NCBI RefSeq assembly: GCF_002803515.1
Contig: NZ_PHQX01000001.1
Coordinates: 2,790,001-2,854,000 of the forward strand
Length of the DNA stretch: 64,000 nt
DNA from: Stenotrophomonas lactitubi
GTDB taxonomy: Bacteria; Pseudomonadota; Gammaproteobacteria; Xanthomonadales; Xanthomonadaceae
Direction of reading: 5' to 3'
In this document: positions 1 to 8,641 of the stretch, in pieces
Layout: each line of letters starts with the position of its first letter
Position numbering within the stretch: the stretch's first letter is position 1
Notes under the pieces: model-generated
What the model saw: the letters and a program-made list of their open reading frames with translations, nothing else
What the model was told of the DNA's origin: nothing
Database searches by the model: none
Position numbers and translations under genes: made by a program

Positions 1-475
1 TCAGCCGTGCGCGCTCGCCTTCGTCCTCGATACGCGCCGACACGCCCACCACCTTCGATTGCGGCAGCAGCACCATGTAGCGCGAGGGAATGCTGATCTG
101 GGTGGTCAGGCGTGCGCCCTTGGTCCCGATCGGATCCTTCACCACCTGCACCACGATGTCCTGGCCGTCGCGCAGCAGTTCCACGATCGGCACGCTGGAC
201 GGCGGCGGCAGGGTCGTGTTCTCGGTATCGGCACTGGCCACCGGCGCCGGCCGCACCACGTCGTTGGCGTGCAGGAACGCGGCGCGGTCCAGCCCCACTT
301 CGACGAAGGCCGCCTGCATGCCCGGCATGACCCGCTGCACCTTGCCCTTGTAGATGTTGCCGACCACACCCCGGCGCCAACCGCGCTCGATGTGCAGTTC
401 CTGCAGCATGCCGTTCTCGATCACCGCGACCCGGGTTTCGCGCGGGGTCACATTGACCAGGATTTCCTCAGACAT
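1..475 (-). CDS. rng: Ribonuclease G, N-terminal part (cut by window edge)
   Basis: The N-terminal 158 residues of an RNase E/G family endoribonuclease are present; the rest lies beyond position 1. The protein opens [18 protein letters not shown], includes the family motif QELHIERG, and continues into an S1 RNA-binding domain (about residues 38-125, with [20 protein letters not shown]). RNase G matures the 5' end of 16S rRNA and turns over some mRNAs in the cytoplasm. The ATG at 473-475 overlaps the end of maf by 8 nt, so the two are probably translated from one message. The maf-rng order is common in proteobacteria. Catalytic DNase I-like and zinc-link parts are not in view. Confidence 0.95.
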   Translation of the reverse strand, partial: MSEEILVNVTPRETRVAVIENGMLQELHIERGWRRGVVGNIYKGKVQRVMPGMQAAFVEVGLDRAAFLHANDVVRPAPVASADTENTTLPPPSSVPIVELLRDGQDIVVQVVKDPIGTKGARLTTQISIPSRYMVLLPQSKVVGVSARIEDEGERARL

Positions 476-1076
476 CGGCAGCCTCCCTGGCGGCATCAGC
501 AGTTGGGGCCAGCACGCCGCAGCGGGCCAGCAGACGATCGGTATGCAGCAACGGCAGCCCCATGACACCGGAGTAGCTGCCGGAAAGGTGTTCGATCCAG
601 CGCTCGGCGCCGCCCTGGATGGCATAGGCGCCCGCCTTGTCCAGCGGCTCGCCGGTGGCGACGTAGGCGGCGATGTCGGCGGCACTGATCGGGGCGAAAG
701 TGACTTCGGAAACGACCAGTTCGCTGTCCAGCCCCTGCGCGTCCACCACCACCACGGCGGTCATCACCTGATGGGTGCGCCCGGCCAGCCGCGCCAGCAT
801 CGCCCGCGCGTCGGCGGCATCGGCCGGCTTGCCGAATACGTCGCCATCGAGCACCACTTCGGTATCCGAGCCCAGCACCCGCGCCTGCGGGTCCTCGGCC
901 AGCACCCGCGCCAGGCCGGCGCGCGCCTTGTCGGCGGCGACCCGGCACACATAGTCCTGGGCACTTTCAGAGGCCGCGCGCTGCTCGACGACCTCCAGGT
1001 CCAAGGCCTGGAAAGGGCGTCCGAGTCGGGCCAGCAGCTGGTTGCGTCGGGGGGAGCGGGAAGCAAGATAGAGCAT
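468..1076 (-). CDS. maf: Maf family nucleotide pyrophosphatase
   Basis: A 202-residue Maf/HAM1-fold protein. It starts [15 protein letters not shown], with the conserved Ser-Arg-Ser-Pro-Arg-Arg substrate-binding motif, and has the GSDTEV and [12 protein letters not shown] segments of the family. Maf proteins hydrolyse dTTP/UTP or modified nucleotides to monophosphates. The MLYLASRS start at 1076 is preferred because upstream codons carry no Maf homology. It is followed with an 8-nt overlap by rng, and the SIMPL-domain gene is divergent upstream. The YhdE (dTTP/UTP) versus YceF (m7GTP) subtype cannot be decided from this reading, although the pairing with rng favours YhdE. Confidence 0.93.
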   Translation of the reverse strand: MLYLASRSPRRNQLLARLGRPFQALDLEVVEQRAASESAQDYVCRVAADKARAGLARVLAEDPQARVLGSDTEVVLDGDVFGKPADAADARAMLARLAGRTHQVMTAVVVVDAQGLDSELVVSEVTFAPISAADIAAYVATGEPLDKAGAYAIQGGAERWIEHLSGSYSGVMGLPLLHTDRLLARCGVLAPTADAAREAADV

Positions 1077-1206
1077 CGACACAGCATAACCTGACGCCGG
1101 TACCTGAATCGTCGGACAATCCTTCCCCGGCGCCTGCAACCCCGAACGGACTCACAGCGCGTTCATCGCTACGACACCACCCTCACCGCCACAACAAGGA
1201 GATCCC

Positions 1207-1944
1207 ATGCGCCGCACCGCCACCCCGCTGCTGCTTGCCCTGTCCCTCGCTCTTGGAGCTTCGATGACCGCCCATGCCGACCCGTCGTCGCCGTCGATCG
1301 CCGCTGCGGCCGAAGGCACGCTGCTGAACATCTCGGCCAACGCCGAAGCCACCCGCGTGCCGGACGTCGCCACCCTGTCGGCCGGCGTGGTCACCCAGGC
1401 CGCCGACGGCAACAGCGCGATGCGCCAGAACGCCCAGCAGATGGACAAGGTACTGGCCGCGATCAAGGCCGCCGGCATCGCCGAGCGCGACGTGCAGACC
1501 AGCGGCGTCAGCCTCAACCCGCAGTACCGCTATGCCGACAACGAAGCACCGAAGATCACCGGCTACCAGGCCAGCAACACCGTCAGCCTGAAGGTCCGCG
1601 ACATCGCCAAGCTCGGCAAGGTGCTGGACGCGCTGGCCGCGCAGGGCGCCAACCAGATCAACGGCCCGCAGTTCGAGATCGACCAGCCCGAACCGGTCTA
1701 TGACGAAGCCCGCCTGGCGGCACTGAAGAAGGCCCAGGCCCGCGCCCAGACCTATGCGAAGTCGCTTGGCCTGCAGGTGCGCCGTATTGTCAGCATCTCC
1801 GAGAACGCTGGTGGCGGTTTCCGCCCGCCGATGATGATGCGATCGATGGCAGCGGGCGCGGCGATGGACAAGGCCACCCCGGTCGCCCCGGGTGAGTCGA
1901 CCGTCTCGGTCAACCTGGACGTGGTGTTCGAACTGGGCCGCTGA
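1207..1944 (+). CDS. SIMPL domain (DUF541) secreted protein
   Basis: A 245-residue exported protein. An N-terminal signal peptide (residues 1-25, cleavage likely after AHA in SMTAHADPSS) precedes a SIMPL/DUF541 domain covering the rest, with the typical opening GTLLNISANAEATRVPDVATLSAGV and a C-terminal STVSVNLDVVFEL strand. The family includes E. coli YggE (linked to oxidative stress) and BP26 of Brucella; the molecular function is unsettled. An AAGGAG ribosome site sits 7 nt before the ATG. It is transcribed divergently from maf-rng and followed by a likely rho-independent terminator. Confidence 0.9.
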   Translation: MRRTATPLLLALSLALGASMTAHADPSSPSIAAAAEGTLLNISANAEATRVPDVATLSAGVVTQAADGNSAMRQNAQQMDKVLAAIKAAGIAERDVQTSGVSLNPQYRYADNEAPKITGYQASNTVSLKVRDIAKLGKVLDALAAQGANQINGPQFEIDQPEPVYDEARLAALKKAQARAQTYAKSLGLQVRRIVSISENAGGGFRPPMMMRSMAAGAAMDKATPVAPGESTVSVNLDVVFELGR

Positions 1945-1965
1945 AGCCCCTGCCCGCTTCCTGCA

Positions 1966-1990
1966 ACGGCGCCCTGCGGGGTGCCGTTTT
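1966..1990 (+). terminator. Probable rho-independent terminator
   Basis: The arms ACGGC/GCCGT with inner CC/GG pairs enclose a short loop and run directly into TTTT. It lies 22 nt after the SIMPL-domain stop codon. The rest of the 1945-2165 gap holds no open frame that I would call, only a weak CCTCTA/TAGAGG inverted repeat near 2052-2072. Confidence 0.6.
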
Positions 1991-2165
1991 CGTTTCCGTC
2001 GTCGCCGTGCCCGCCCCGCTAGATGAAGGCCAGCTCAACGCTGCCGCCCCTGCCTCTAGGCAGTGGTAGAGGCGGCGCGCTAATGATTGACTGCCAGCCG
2101 CGTGCGGCAACCCCGATGGCGGCCCTGGTGCGTTGAGGACTTCGACACTGGCATGGAGGTGGACC

Positions 2166-2816
2166 ATGGTTCGTACGTATCCCGTAGTACCCCTGCACTT
2201 CGATCCTGCCCGCGTTGCCGCCTGGAGTGCGGCCATCGCCCTGCATCTGCTTGCGTTCCTGATGTTGCTGATTCCGGCGACCTACCAGGCCGTCACCGCA
2301 CTTCCCCGCGACCAGACCACGATCCGGTTCATTCCGAAGGAAGACCCGAAGCCGCCGGTACCGCTGCCGACCGAACCCGAAAAGGTGGAGGTGGTGCACA
2401 AGCGGCAGGCCACGCCGGTGCCCGCACCGCTGCCGACGCCTACCGCCACCGTCGAGGAGGCCCAGGGCATCATCCTGCCGGCCGCCGAGCCGACAGTGGT
2501 GCAGACGGCGCCGACGATCGCCCCGTCCACGCCGTTGGCCGGTGCCCAGCTGCAGTACCGCAGCAACCCGCCGCCCAGCTACCCGATCCAGGCCCTGCGC
2601 AACCACGAGCAGGGCACGGTGCTGCTGCGGGTGGAAGTGGACCCCAGTGGCCAGCCGGTGAATGTCAGCATCGAACGCAGCAGCGGTTCCCGCAGCCTGG
2701 ACCAGGCCGCGCGCCAGCAGGTGCTGCGCCACTGGCGTTTCGTGCCGGCCGAGCGTGATGGCATGGCCGTTCCGGCGATCGGCATGGTGCCGGTGCAGTT
2801 CTCCCTGCCCGACTGA
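2166..2816 (+). CDS. TonB family energy transducer
   Basis: A 216-residue TonB-like protein. It has one N-terminal membrane segment (about residues 13-37), a Pro-rich periplasmic stretch (about 55-110) and a C-terminal TonB domain (about 125-216) with YPIQALRNHEQGTVLLRVEV and a VLRHWRFVPA core. TonB couples the inner-membrane proton motive force (through ExbB/ExbD) to outer-membrane receptors. The ATG at 2166 follows a GGAGGTGG ribosome site with good spacing, so an in-frame start 11 codons upstream is less likely. A large TonB-dependent receptor follows, which suggests a working pair, although a hairpin separates them. No exbB/exbD is present here. Confidence 0.9.
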   Translation: MVRTYPVVPLHFDPARVAAWSAAIALHLLAFLMLLIPATYQAVTALPRDQTTIRFIPKEDPKPPVPLPTEPEKVEVVHKRQATPVPAPLPTPTATVEEAQGIILPAAEPTVVQTAPTIAPSTPLAGAQLQYRSNPPPSYPIQALRNHEQGTVLLRVEVDPSGQPVNVSIERSSGSRSLDQAARQQVLRHWRFVPAERDGMAVPAIGMVPVQFSLPD

Positions 2817-2822
2817 GTCAGA

Positions 2823-2851
2823 GGCCGGCCCGGCAGCGCGCCGGGCCGGCC
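2823..2851 (+). terminator. Strong GC hairpin after tonB-like gene
   Basis: A perfect 12-bp stem (GGCCGGCCCGGC and its complement) with a 5-nt loop starts 6 nt after the stop codon. No T run follows, so termination is probable but not certain; it may instead protect the mRNA 3' end. Confidence 0.4.
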
Positions 2852-2894
2852 ACAACGGTGAATGGGCCGGAACAGGGCCAATCTGCCCGGTTAT

Positions 2895-2923
2895 TTGAAC
2901 TTCGTTGGAAAACCGTTACGAAT
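2895..2923 (+). promoter_or_regulatory. Possible promoter for the TonB-dependent receptor
   Basis: TTGAAC at 2895-2900 and TACGAAT at 2917-2923, 16 nt apart, resemble sigma-70 -35 and -10 boxes. They lie in a locally AT-rich island of a GC-rich genome, about 110 nt before the receptor start. This is a motif call only. Confidence 0.35.
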
Positions 2924-3032
2924 TTAGTAAAACTTCACACCTCCGTCACCTGCCGGAAACCTAGATTGACGCGTCCCGGGACACACCGGAGACAGCCCTC
3001 AATGCTCGAGTTTTCCAGTCAGGAGAGAAGCT

Positions 3033-5843
3033 GTGAAACACCCGATCCAACGGCCCGCCAGCCGCCGCCGCAACCACCTGGCAACATCCATCACCCATAT
3101 CCTCACCGGCGGCGCCCTGCTGCTCGCCGGCGCCGTGGCCTCCTCCTCTGCATTCGCACAGGAACAGGCCACCAACCTTGACCGGATCACCGTCACCGGT
3201 TCGAACATCCCGCGCACAAACACCGAGACACCGTCACCGGTGCAGGTGGTGACCCGCCAGGAGATCGATCGCACCGGCAAGACCACACTTGCCGAGTACC
3301 TGCAGACCATCACCGCCGATGGCGCCGGCTCCATCCCCAAGACCTTCGGCAACGGCTTCGCCGGTGGCGGCGCCGGCATTTCGCTGCGCGGCCTGGGCGC
3401 CGGCTCGACACTGGTGCTGTTGAACGGCCGCCGCATGGCCACCTACGGCCTGGCCGATGACGGCCAGAAGGTGTTCACCGACCTCAGCACCATCCCCCTC
3501 GATGCCGTCGAGCGCGTGGAAGTACTGAAGGACGGCGCCTCGGCGATCTATGGTTCCGATGCCATCGCAGGCGTGGTCAACATCATCCTGCGCAGCGACT
3601 TCCAGGGCGCGATCCTGCGTGCCTCCTACGGCACCTCCGGTGATGGCGACGGCGATGCCAAGAAGGCCACCCTGACCGCCGGTACCGGCGATCTGGCTAC
3701 CGACGGCTGGAACGCTTTCTTCAGCCTGGATGTCGGCAAGACCGACGCCATCAAGATCAGCGACCGCAAGAACCGCAAGTGGATCGGTACCGGCGATACC
3801 CGCCCGTGGGGCTACGACGCAGCCGACTCGCAGTTCCTGGGCGGCGCGTATCTATCCAAGGGCACGGCAGGCGGCGTCGGCCCCAATGGTTCGGTCTTCG
3901 ACGACCGCAATGTAACCAAGGACAATCCTGCCTTCCTGGTTGCGCTGCCGGGCTGCGCGAACCTCACCACCATTCCGGGCCAGACGGATGCAAGCGCGCA
4001 GGCGCAAGGCTGCCTGTGGGATCCGGCGCAGCAGTATCGCGACCTGACTCCTGAAGAGAAGTACATCAACGTGTTCGGCCGTGCCAGCTTCGCTTTCGGC
4101 GAAGGCGGCGAGATCTACACGGAGATCGGCTACTCGAAGAAGGAAACGATCTTCAGCAACACCCCGTCAGGCGCTGCGGGTACCTGGGGCTATCCAGGCG
4201 GCGTCGTCACCGCGAACAGTGGCTCCAAAGCCACCGTGCTCGGCCCGAACCATCCTGACAACCCGATTCCCGGCCAGGCCTCCAGGCTGCGCTATTCGGC
4301 GTGGGATGTCGGTCCGCGCGTGACCAACAACACCAACGAGTTCAACCGCTTCCTGGTGGGCGTCAAGGGCAACTGGGGTGACTGGAGCTACGACACCGCC
4401 TACCTGCATTCGGCGACCGACCTGGTCAACAAGCGCACTGGTTTCCTGCGCTACAGCGCCGTGCAGTGCGCGCTGGGCAATCCGAACTGCGCAGGTGGCG
4501 TGTGGCGCATCGGCGACAATGCCAATCTGAATTCGCAGGCGTTGTACGACTACATCTCACCAACCATCAGCGCCCGTGCGAAATCCGGCCTGGACATGTT
4601 CGACTTCACCGTGTCGCGCAGCCTGATGGACCTGAAGGGTGGTCCACTGGGCCTGGCAATCGGCACGGAATGGCGCAAGACCAGCAACAGCCTGACCCCG
4701 CAGACCTACACCGACACGGGTGACATCATCGGTCTGGGTTACTCGGCCTACGACGGCACCCAGAACGTGTATGCCGGTTACGTCGAACTGTCCGCACCGG
4801 TGCTGGAACAGCTGGAACTGTCTGGTGCCCTGCGATACGACAAGTACGAAAGCGGTGAAGGCAAGGCCACGCCGAAGCTCGGCGTGAAGTGGACTCCTGC
4901 CGACTGGATCGCACTGCGTGCCAGCTATGCTGAAGGCTTCCGCGCACCGAACCCTGCCGAAAATGGTGACGGTGGCCTGGCTGCATTCTCGAACGCATCC
5001 GACCCGGTTCGTTGCGCCATCGACGCCGGCGAATGTACCGCCCGTACGGTAGCGATCATCACCCGCCCGAACAAGGATCTGAAGCCGGAGGAATCCAAGA
5101 GTTACTCGGTGGGCATCGTGCTGCAGCCGACGTCCTCGACCTCGTTGACCGTCGATGCGTGGCAGATCAAGCGCACCAACGAAATCGCCCAGGGCAGCAC
5201 GACGGCAGCGATCCGGGCCGGCAATGTGGTGCGTGACATCAACAACATCGGCGGCGTTCCCAACAGCGGCAACATCCTCGCGGTCAACACGGCCTACGTG
5301 AATGCCAACTCTTCACGTGTTCGCGGCATCGATACCGATATCCGCCAGACCTTCGACATCGGTCCGGGCCAGCTGGAAATGGACCTGCAGTGGAGCCACG
5401 TCCTGAAGTTCGAGCGTACCGAAGGCGATGAGACTGTCGACTATGCCGGCACCCACGGCAATTGCGACGTCACCAACTGCATCGGCACCCCGAAGGACAA
5501 GATCAACTTCGGTACCACCTGGCGACAGGGACCTTGGAGCGTCAGCGGCATTGCCAACTACATCGGCAAGATGGACAACACCGACAAGCGCGGCGGCACG
5601 TATCAGGCGTTCTATGAAGATGGAACGCCGGTGAAGAAGATCTCTTCGTTCACCACCTTCGATCTGTCCGGTCGCTGGAACATCACCGAAGCCTTCGAGC
5701 TCAATGCCTCGGTGGCCAACGTGTTCGACCGTATCGCCCCGCTCGATCCGACCACCTACGGCGGCGTGAACTACAACCCGATGCACTTCTCCGGTGCGCT
5801 GGGCCGTTACTTCACCGTCGGTGCCAAGTACACGTTCAAGTAA
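3033..5843 (+). CDS. TonB-dependent outer-membrane receptor
   Basis: A 936-residue receptor. The start is GTG at 3033, chosen because AGGAGAG lies 6 nt upstream and a signal peptide follows (hydrophobic ILTGGALLLAGAVASSSA, cleavage after FAQ near residue 43). A TonB-box-like segment DRITVTGSNIPRTNTETPSP leads into the plug domain (about 65-190, with LNGRRMATYG and VERVEVLKDGASAIYGSDAIAGVVNI), then a long beta-barrel ending KYTFK. Such receptors import siderophores, cobalamin, oligosaccharides or other substrates. Nothing here identifies the ligand, although the large size and plug sequence resemble the carbohydrate or peptide-type receptors abundant in xanthomonads. A perfect terminator follows. 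Confidence 0.95.
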   Translation: MKHPIQRPASRRRNHLATSITHILTGGALLLAGAVASSSAFAQEQATNLDRITVTGSNIPRTNTETPSPVQVVTRQEIDRTGKTTLAEYLQTITADGAGSIPKTFGNGFAGGGAGISLRGLGAGSTLVLLNGRRMATYGLADDGQKVFTDLSTIPLDAVERVEVLKDGASAIYGSDAIAGVVNIILRSDFQGAILRASYGTSGDGDGDAKKATLTAGTGDLATDGWNAFFSLDVGKTDAIKISDRKNRKWIGTGDTRPWGYDAADSQFLGGAYLSKGTAGGVGPNGSVFDDRNVTKDNPAFLVALPGCANLTTIPGQTDASAQAQGCLWDPAQQYRDLTPEEKYINVFGRASFAFGEGGEIYTEIGYSKKETIFSNTPSGAAGTWGYPGGVVTANSGSKATVLGPNHPDNPIPGQASRLRYSAWDVGPRVTNNTNEFNRFLVGVKGNWGDWSYDTAYLHSATDLVNKRTGFLRYSAVQCALGNPNCAGGVWRIGDNANLNSQALYDYISPTISARAKSGLDMFDFTVSRSLMDLKGGPLGLAIGTEWRKTSNSLTPQTYTDTGDIIGLGYSAYDGTQNVYAGYVELSAPVLEQLELSGALRYDKYESGEGKATPKLGVKWTPADWIALRASYAEGFRAPNPAENGDGGLAAFSNASDPVRCAIDAGECTARTVAIITRPNKDLKPEESKSYSVGIVLQPTSSTSLTVDAWQIKRTNEIAQGSTTAAIRAGNVVRDINNIGGVPNSGNILAVNTAYVNANSSRVRGIDTDIRQTFDIGPGQLEMDLQWSHVLKFERTEGDETVDYAGTHGNCDVTNCIGTPKDKINFGTTWRQGPWSVSGIANYIGKMDNTDKRGGTYQAFYEDGTPVKKISSFTTFDLSGRWNITEAFELNASVANVFDRIAPLDPTTYGGVNYNPMHFSGALGRYFTVGAKYTFK

Positions 5844-5864
5844 TCCTGCTGCAGCGTCACCCGC

Positions 5865-5900
5865 AAAGGCCCGGGCTCTCGCCCGGGCCTTTGCTTTTTT
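5865..5900 (+). terminator. Rho-independent terminator of the receptor gene
   Basis: A perfect 12-bp stem (AAAGGCCCGGGC / GCCCGGGCCTTT) with a TCTC loop is followed by GCTTTTTT, 21 nt after the receptor stop codon. Confidence 0.92.
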
Positions 5901-5952
5901 CCGCACGCGACAGCGTCCATCATGGGCACCCCGGACAGCTGCAGCGCACGTG

Positions 5953-7374
5953 ATGCCCTCTTCCAACCAACGCCTTGGCCTGGCCGCACTGACCGCACTG
6001 GTGGTCGGTTCGATGGTCGGCGCCGGCATCTTCTCGCTGCCGCAGAACGTGGCGCGCAGCGCCGGCCCGGCCGCCGCACTGATCGGCTGGGCAGTGAGCG
6101 GTGCCGGCATGCTGATGCTCGCCTTCGTGTTCCAGGCCCTGGCCAATCGTCGCCCCGACCTGGACACCGGCATCTATGCGTATGCGCGCGCAGGCTTCGG
6201 CAACTACATCGGCTTCTCTGCGGCCTGGGGCTACTGGGTCGCTTCGGTGCTCGGCAACGCCAGCTTCTTCGTGCTGATCTTCAGCGGCATCGGCCACTTC
6301 GCGCCGGTGTTCGGTGAAGGCAATACACCGGCCGCCATCGCCGCATCGTCCGTGTTGCTGTGGACCGTGCACCTGCTGGTGCTGCGCGGCCTGCGTACCG
6401 CCGCGATCATCAATGGCCTGGTCACCGTGGCCAAGCTGGTGCCGATCGCGCTGTTCCTGGTTCTGGCGGCCGGTGCATTCCGCATGGACGTGTTCCGCGC
6501 CGACTTCTTCGGCGCTCCCGCGCTGGGGGACATGGGTCAACAGCTGCGCGGAATGATGCTGGTCACCGTGTGGGTGTTCATCGGTATCGAAGGCGCCAGC
6601 ATCTACTCGCGCCGGGCCACACGACGCGCCGATGTCGGCCGCGCCACCGTGATCGGCTTCCTCGGCGTGTGGCTGCTGCTGGTGCTGGTCAGCCTGCTGT
6701 CGATGGGCGTGCTGTCGCAGGCCGAGCTGGCGGGCCTGCCCAATCCCTCGATGGCCTATGTGCTGCGTGCGATCGTGGGCGAATGGGGCGCAACGGTGAT
6801 CATCATCGGCTCGATCATCTCGGTGCTGGGTGCACTGCTGGCATGGGTGCTGCTGTGCGCCGAAGTGCTGTTTGCCGCCGCTGGCGATGGCACGATGCCG
6901 GCATTTCTCGGCCGCGAGAACGCGCGCGGCGTACCTGCCAATGCGCTGTGGCTGAGCAACGGACTGATCCAGCTGTTCCTGCTGCTGGTGCTGTTCAATT
7001 CGGGCAGCTACACAAGCCTGGTGCTGCTGGCGGCGTCGATGAGCCTGGTGCCGTACTTCCTGTCCAGCGCGTTCGGCGTGAAGCTGGCCTGGCAGGGCGA
7101 GGCGTACGCCAGCGCGGCCGGTGCCCGCTGGCGCGACTTCATCGTCGCACTGCTGGCCAGCGTCTATGCGCTGTGGCTGGTGTATGCCGGTGGCCTGGAC
7201 AACCTGCTGCTGTCGGTGCTGCTGTATGTGCCGGGCGTGGTGCTGTACGCGTTGACCCGGCACCAGCGCGGCGAGCGGATTTTCACGCGCTGGGAGTGGG
7301 TATTGTTCGGCGCGATCCTGGTGGTGGCGATCACAACGCTGGTGGCATTCTGGAAAGGCCAGCTGACGCTGTAG
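5953..7374 (+). CDS. Basic amino acid/polyamine antiporter, APC family
   Basis: A 473-residue inner-membrane transporter with about 12 hydrophobic segments. The N-terminal LTALVVGSMVGAGIFSLPQN is the typical first helix of the arginine:ornithine/basic amino acid antiporter subgroup (ArcD/AdiC/CadB relatives) of the APC superfamily. The ATG at 5953 begins MPSSNQRLGL; an overlapping GTG one codon upstream is possible. The substrate is not fixed by sequence: arginine/ornithine or lysine-type exchange is the family expectation. The TAG stop codon is formed by the GTAG of an intergenic palindrome. Confidence 0.88.
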   Translation: MPSSNQRLGLAALTALVVGSMVGAGIFSLPQNVARSAGPAAALIGWAVSGAGMLMLAFVFQALANRRPDLDTGIYAYARAGFGNYIGFSAAWGYWVASVLGNASFFVLIFSGIGHFAPVFGEGNTPAAIAASSVLLWTVHLLVLRGLRTAAIINGLVTVAKLVPIALFLVLAAGAFRMDVFRADFFGAPALGDMGQQLRGMMLVTVWVFIGIEGASIYSRRATRRADVGRATVIGFLGVWLLLVLVSLLSMGVLSQAELAGLPNPSMAYVLRAIVGEWGATVIIIGSIISVLGALLAWVLLCAEVLFAAAGDGTMPAFLGRENARGVPANALWLSNGLIQLFLLLVLFNSGSYTSLVLLAASMSLVPYFLSSAFGVKLAWQGEAYASAAGARWRDFIVALLASVYALWLVYAGGLDNLLLSVLLYVPGVVLYALTRHQRGERIFTRWEWVLFGAILVVAITTLVAFWKGQLTL

Positions 7375-7427
7375 AGCCGAGCACGCGCTCGGCTTCGCGC
7401 AGGCAGCCGAGCATGGCTCGGCTCTAC
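7371..7427. repeat. Inverted pair of SMAG (GTAG) palindromes overlapping two stop codons
   Basis: Unit 1 (7371-7394, + orientation) is GTAG followed by an AGCCGAGC-type palindrome; unit 2 (7405-7427, - orientation) is the same type ending in CTAC. The TAG inside unit 1 is the stop codon of the permease, and the CTA inside unit 2 is the stop of the convergent esterase. GTAG-headed palindromes of about 23 nt are the S. maltophilia SMAG family. Confidence 0.9.
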
Positions 7428-8383
7428 AACCGGCGTTTCGTCAGCATGCCGATGTCGTGCATCCAGCGTTCGGCCAGGCTGGGCCATGCCGACACCGGCG
7501 CATCTTTCAGGCGCAGGCCGAACGCGTGACCGCCACGCGCGAACAGATGCATTTCAACCGGCACACCGGCCTCGATCAGTGCGCGCTGATAGGTCAATGC
7601 ATGACGGACATCGTCCGTCGGATCATCGGCGGCCTGCACGATGAACGTCGGCGGTGCCTTGGCATCGACCACGATGTCTTTTTCCAGCGAATCATTCTTG
7701 CGCACCCAGAGATGCCCCGGATATAGCAGCATCGCGAAATCCGGTCGGCTGGACTGCGCATCTGCCGCATCCAGCGATGCATAGCTGCGCTGCACATGCG
7801 TGCTCAACCCGGCCACCACATGGCCGCCGGCCGAGAAGCCGATCACGCCCAACCGTTGCGGATCGATGTTCCAGTGCGCGGCCTGCGCACGCAGCAGGCC
7901 CATTGCCCGTTGCGCATCCTGCAATGCCATCGGCACGGCGGGAATGTCGCGGCAGTTGCATTCGCGATTCCAGTTCGGTCCCGAGGCTGGTACGCGATAC
8001 TTCAGCAGCGCGCAGGTGATGCCTTGTGCGGTGAGCCAACCACAGATCTCGCTGCCTTCCAGGTCGATCGCCAGCACGTTGTAGCCACCGCCCGGTACCA
8101 CCATCACTGCGGTGCCGGTAGGCGCGCCTTTCGCCGGAAACACGGTGAGCGTGGGCACGGCTACGTTCTGCAGCATCATCCAGTGCTCGCCACTGGCCCT
8201 GGAGACGGTTTCGCTGACCTGTTCGGGGCCTTTCAGCTTCGGCGGCGCCATCACCTGGCCGTCGGGCCAGAGAGGAAATTCAGTGGTACCGGCCGGCGGT
8301 TGCCAGGTGGTTGGCGCGGCGGCAGATGCGGTAAATGGCAGCAGGACCATCAGCAGGAGAAATGCAAAGCGAAACGCGCGCAT
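7424..8383 (-). CDS. Secreted alpha/beta-hydrolase (esterase)
   Basis: A 319-residue exported hydrolase with a signal peptide (residues 1-22, FRFAFLLLMVLLPFTASAAA). Alpha/beta-hydrolase elements are an oxyanion segment VVPGGGY (about 96-101), nucleophile elbow GFSAGG (Ser184), an Asp in the VQAADDPTDD region, and a late His in FARGGHAFG. The closest families are acetylxylan-esterase/BD-FAE-like lipases acting on small or acetylated substrates. The start at 8383 gives a clean signal peptide; an in-frame ATG three codons upstream (8392) is an alternative. It is convergent with the permease and a SMAG supplies its stop codon. Confidence 0.85.
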   Translation of the reverse strand: MRAFRFAFLLLMVLLPFTASAAAPTTWQPPAGTTEFPLWPDGQVMAPPKLKGPEQVSETVSRASGEHWMMLQNVAVPTLTVFPAKGAPTGTAVMVVPGGGYNVLAIDLEGSEICGWLTAQGITCALLKYRVPASGPNWNRECNCRDIPAVPMALQDAQRAMGLLRAQAAHWNIDPQRLGVIGFSAGGHVVAGLSTHVQRSYASLDAADAQSSRPDFAMLLYPGHLWVRKNDSLEKDIVVDAKAPPTFIVQAADDPTDDVRHALTYQRALIEAGVPVEMHLFARGGHAFGLRLKDAPVSAWPSLAERWMHDIGMLTKRRL

Positions 8384-8412
8384 CGTCAACATCCACGTGA
8401 TGGACCTGCAGT

Positions 8413-8472
8413 GTAGAGCCGAGTCCGCTCGAAAGATCGCGCGCAATGCATCCACGCATGGCGTGGATCTAC
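8413..8472. repeat. Degenerate and intact SMAG palindromes
   Basis: A decayed unit (GTAGAGCCGAG then CGCTCG, 8413-8432, +) faces an intact unit in - orientation (8450-8472, ATCCACGC-ATG-GCGTGGAT then CTAC). They lie in the gap upstream of the esterase. Confidence 0.75.
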
Positions 8473-8502
8473 CGCCGCACGCGACTGCACGGCACGACGC
8501 AA

Positions 8503-8536
8503 CAAAAAAGGCCTGCATCTTGCGATGCAGGCCTCT
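8503..8536 (-). terminator. Rho-independent terminator of tRNA-Asn
   Basis: Read on the minus strand, a 12-bp stem (AGGCCTGCATC type) with a GCAA loop is followed by TTTTTT, a few nucleotides beyond the tRNA CCA end. It has the textbook shape. Confidence 0.92.
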
Positions 8537-8542
8537 TGAAAG

Positions 8543-8619
8543 TGGCGCCCGAAGTTGGACTCGAACCAACGACCCCCTGATTAACAGTCAAGTGCTCTAA
8601 CCGGCTGAGCTATTCGGGC
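8543..8619 (-). tRNA. tRNA-Asn (anticodon GTT)
   Basis: A cloverleaf can be read by eye on the minus strand. The acceptor stem GCCCGAA pairs with TTCGGGC, the discriminator is G, and CCA is encoded. The D arm includes GCTC...GAGC. The anticodon stem CTTGA/TCAGG has loop CTGTTAA (anticodon GTT). The T arm is GTTGG-TTCGAGT-CCAAC. Length is 77 nt including CCA. It lies 22 nt downstream of rlmH on the same strand and is followed by its own terminator. Confidence 0.97.
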
Positions 8620-8641
8620 AGACCGCCAGTATAACGACTCT

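Noticed and set aside
8399..8472. The tRNA-Asn region as an integration (attachment) site
   Set aside because: No integrase or direct repeat of the tRNA 3' end is seen on either side; the gene has its own terminator and normal neighbours.
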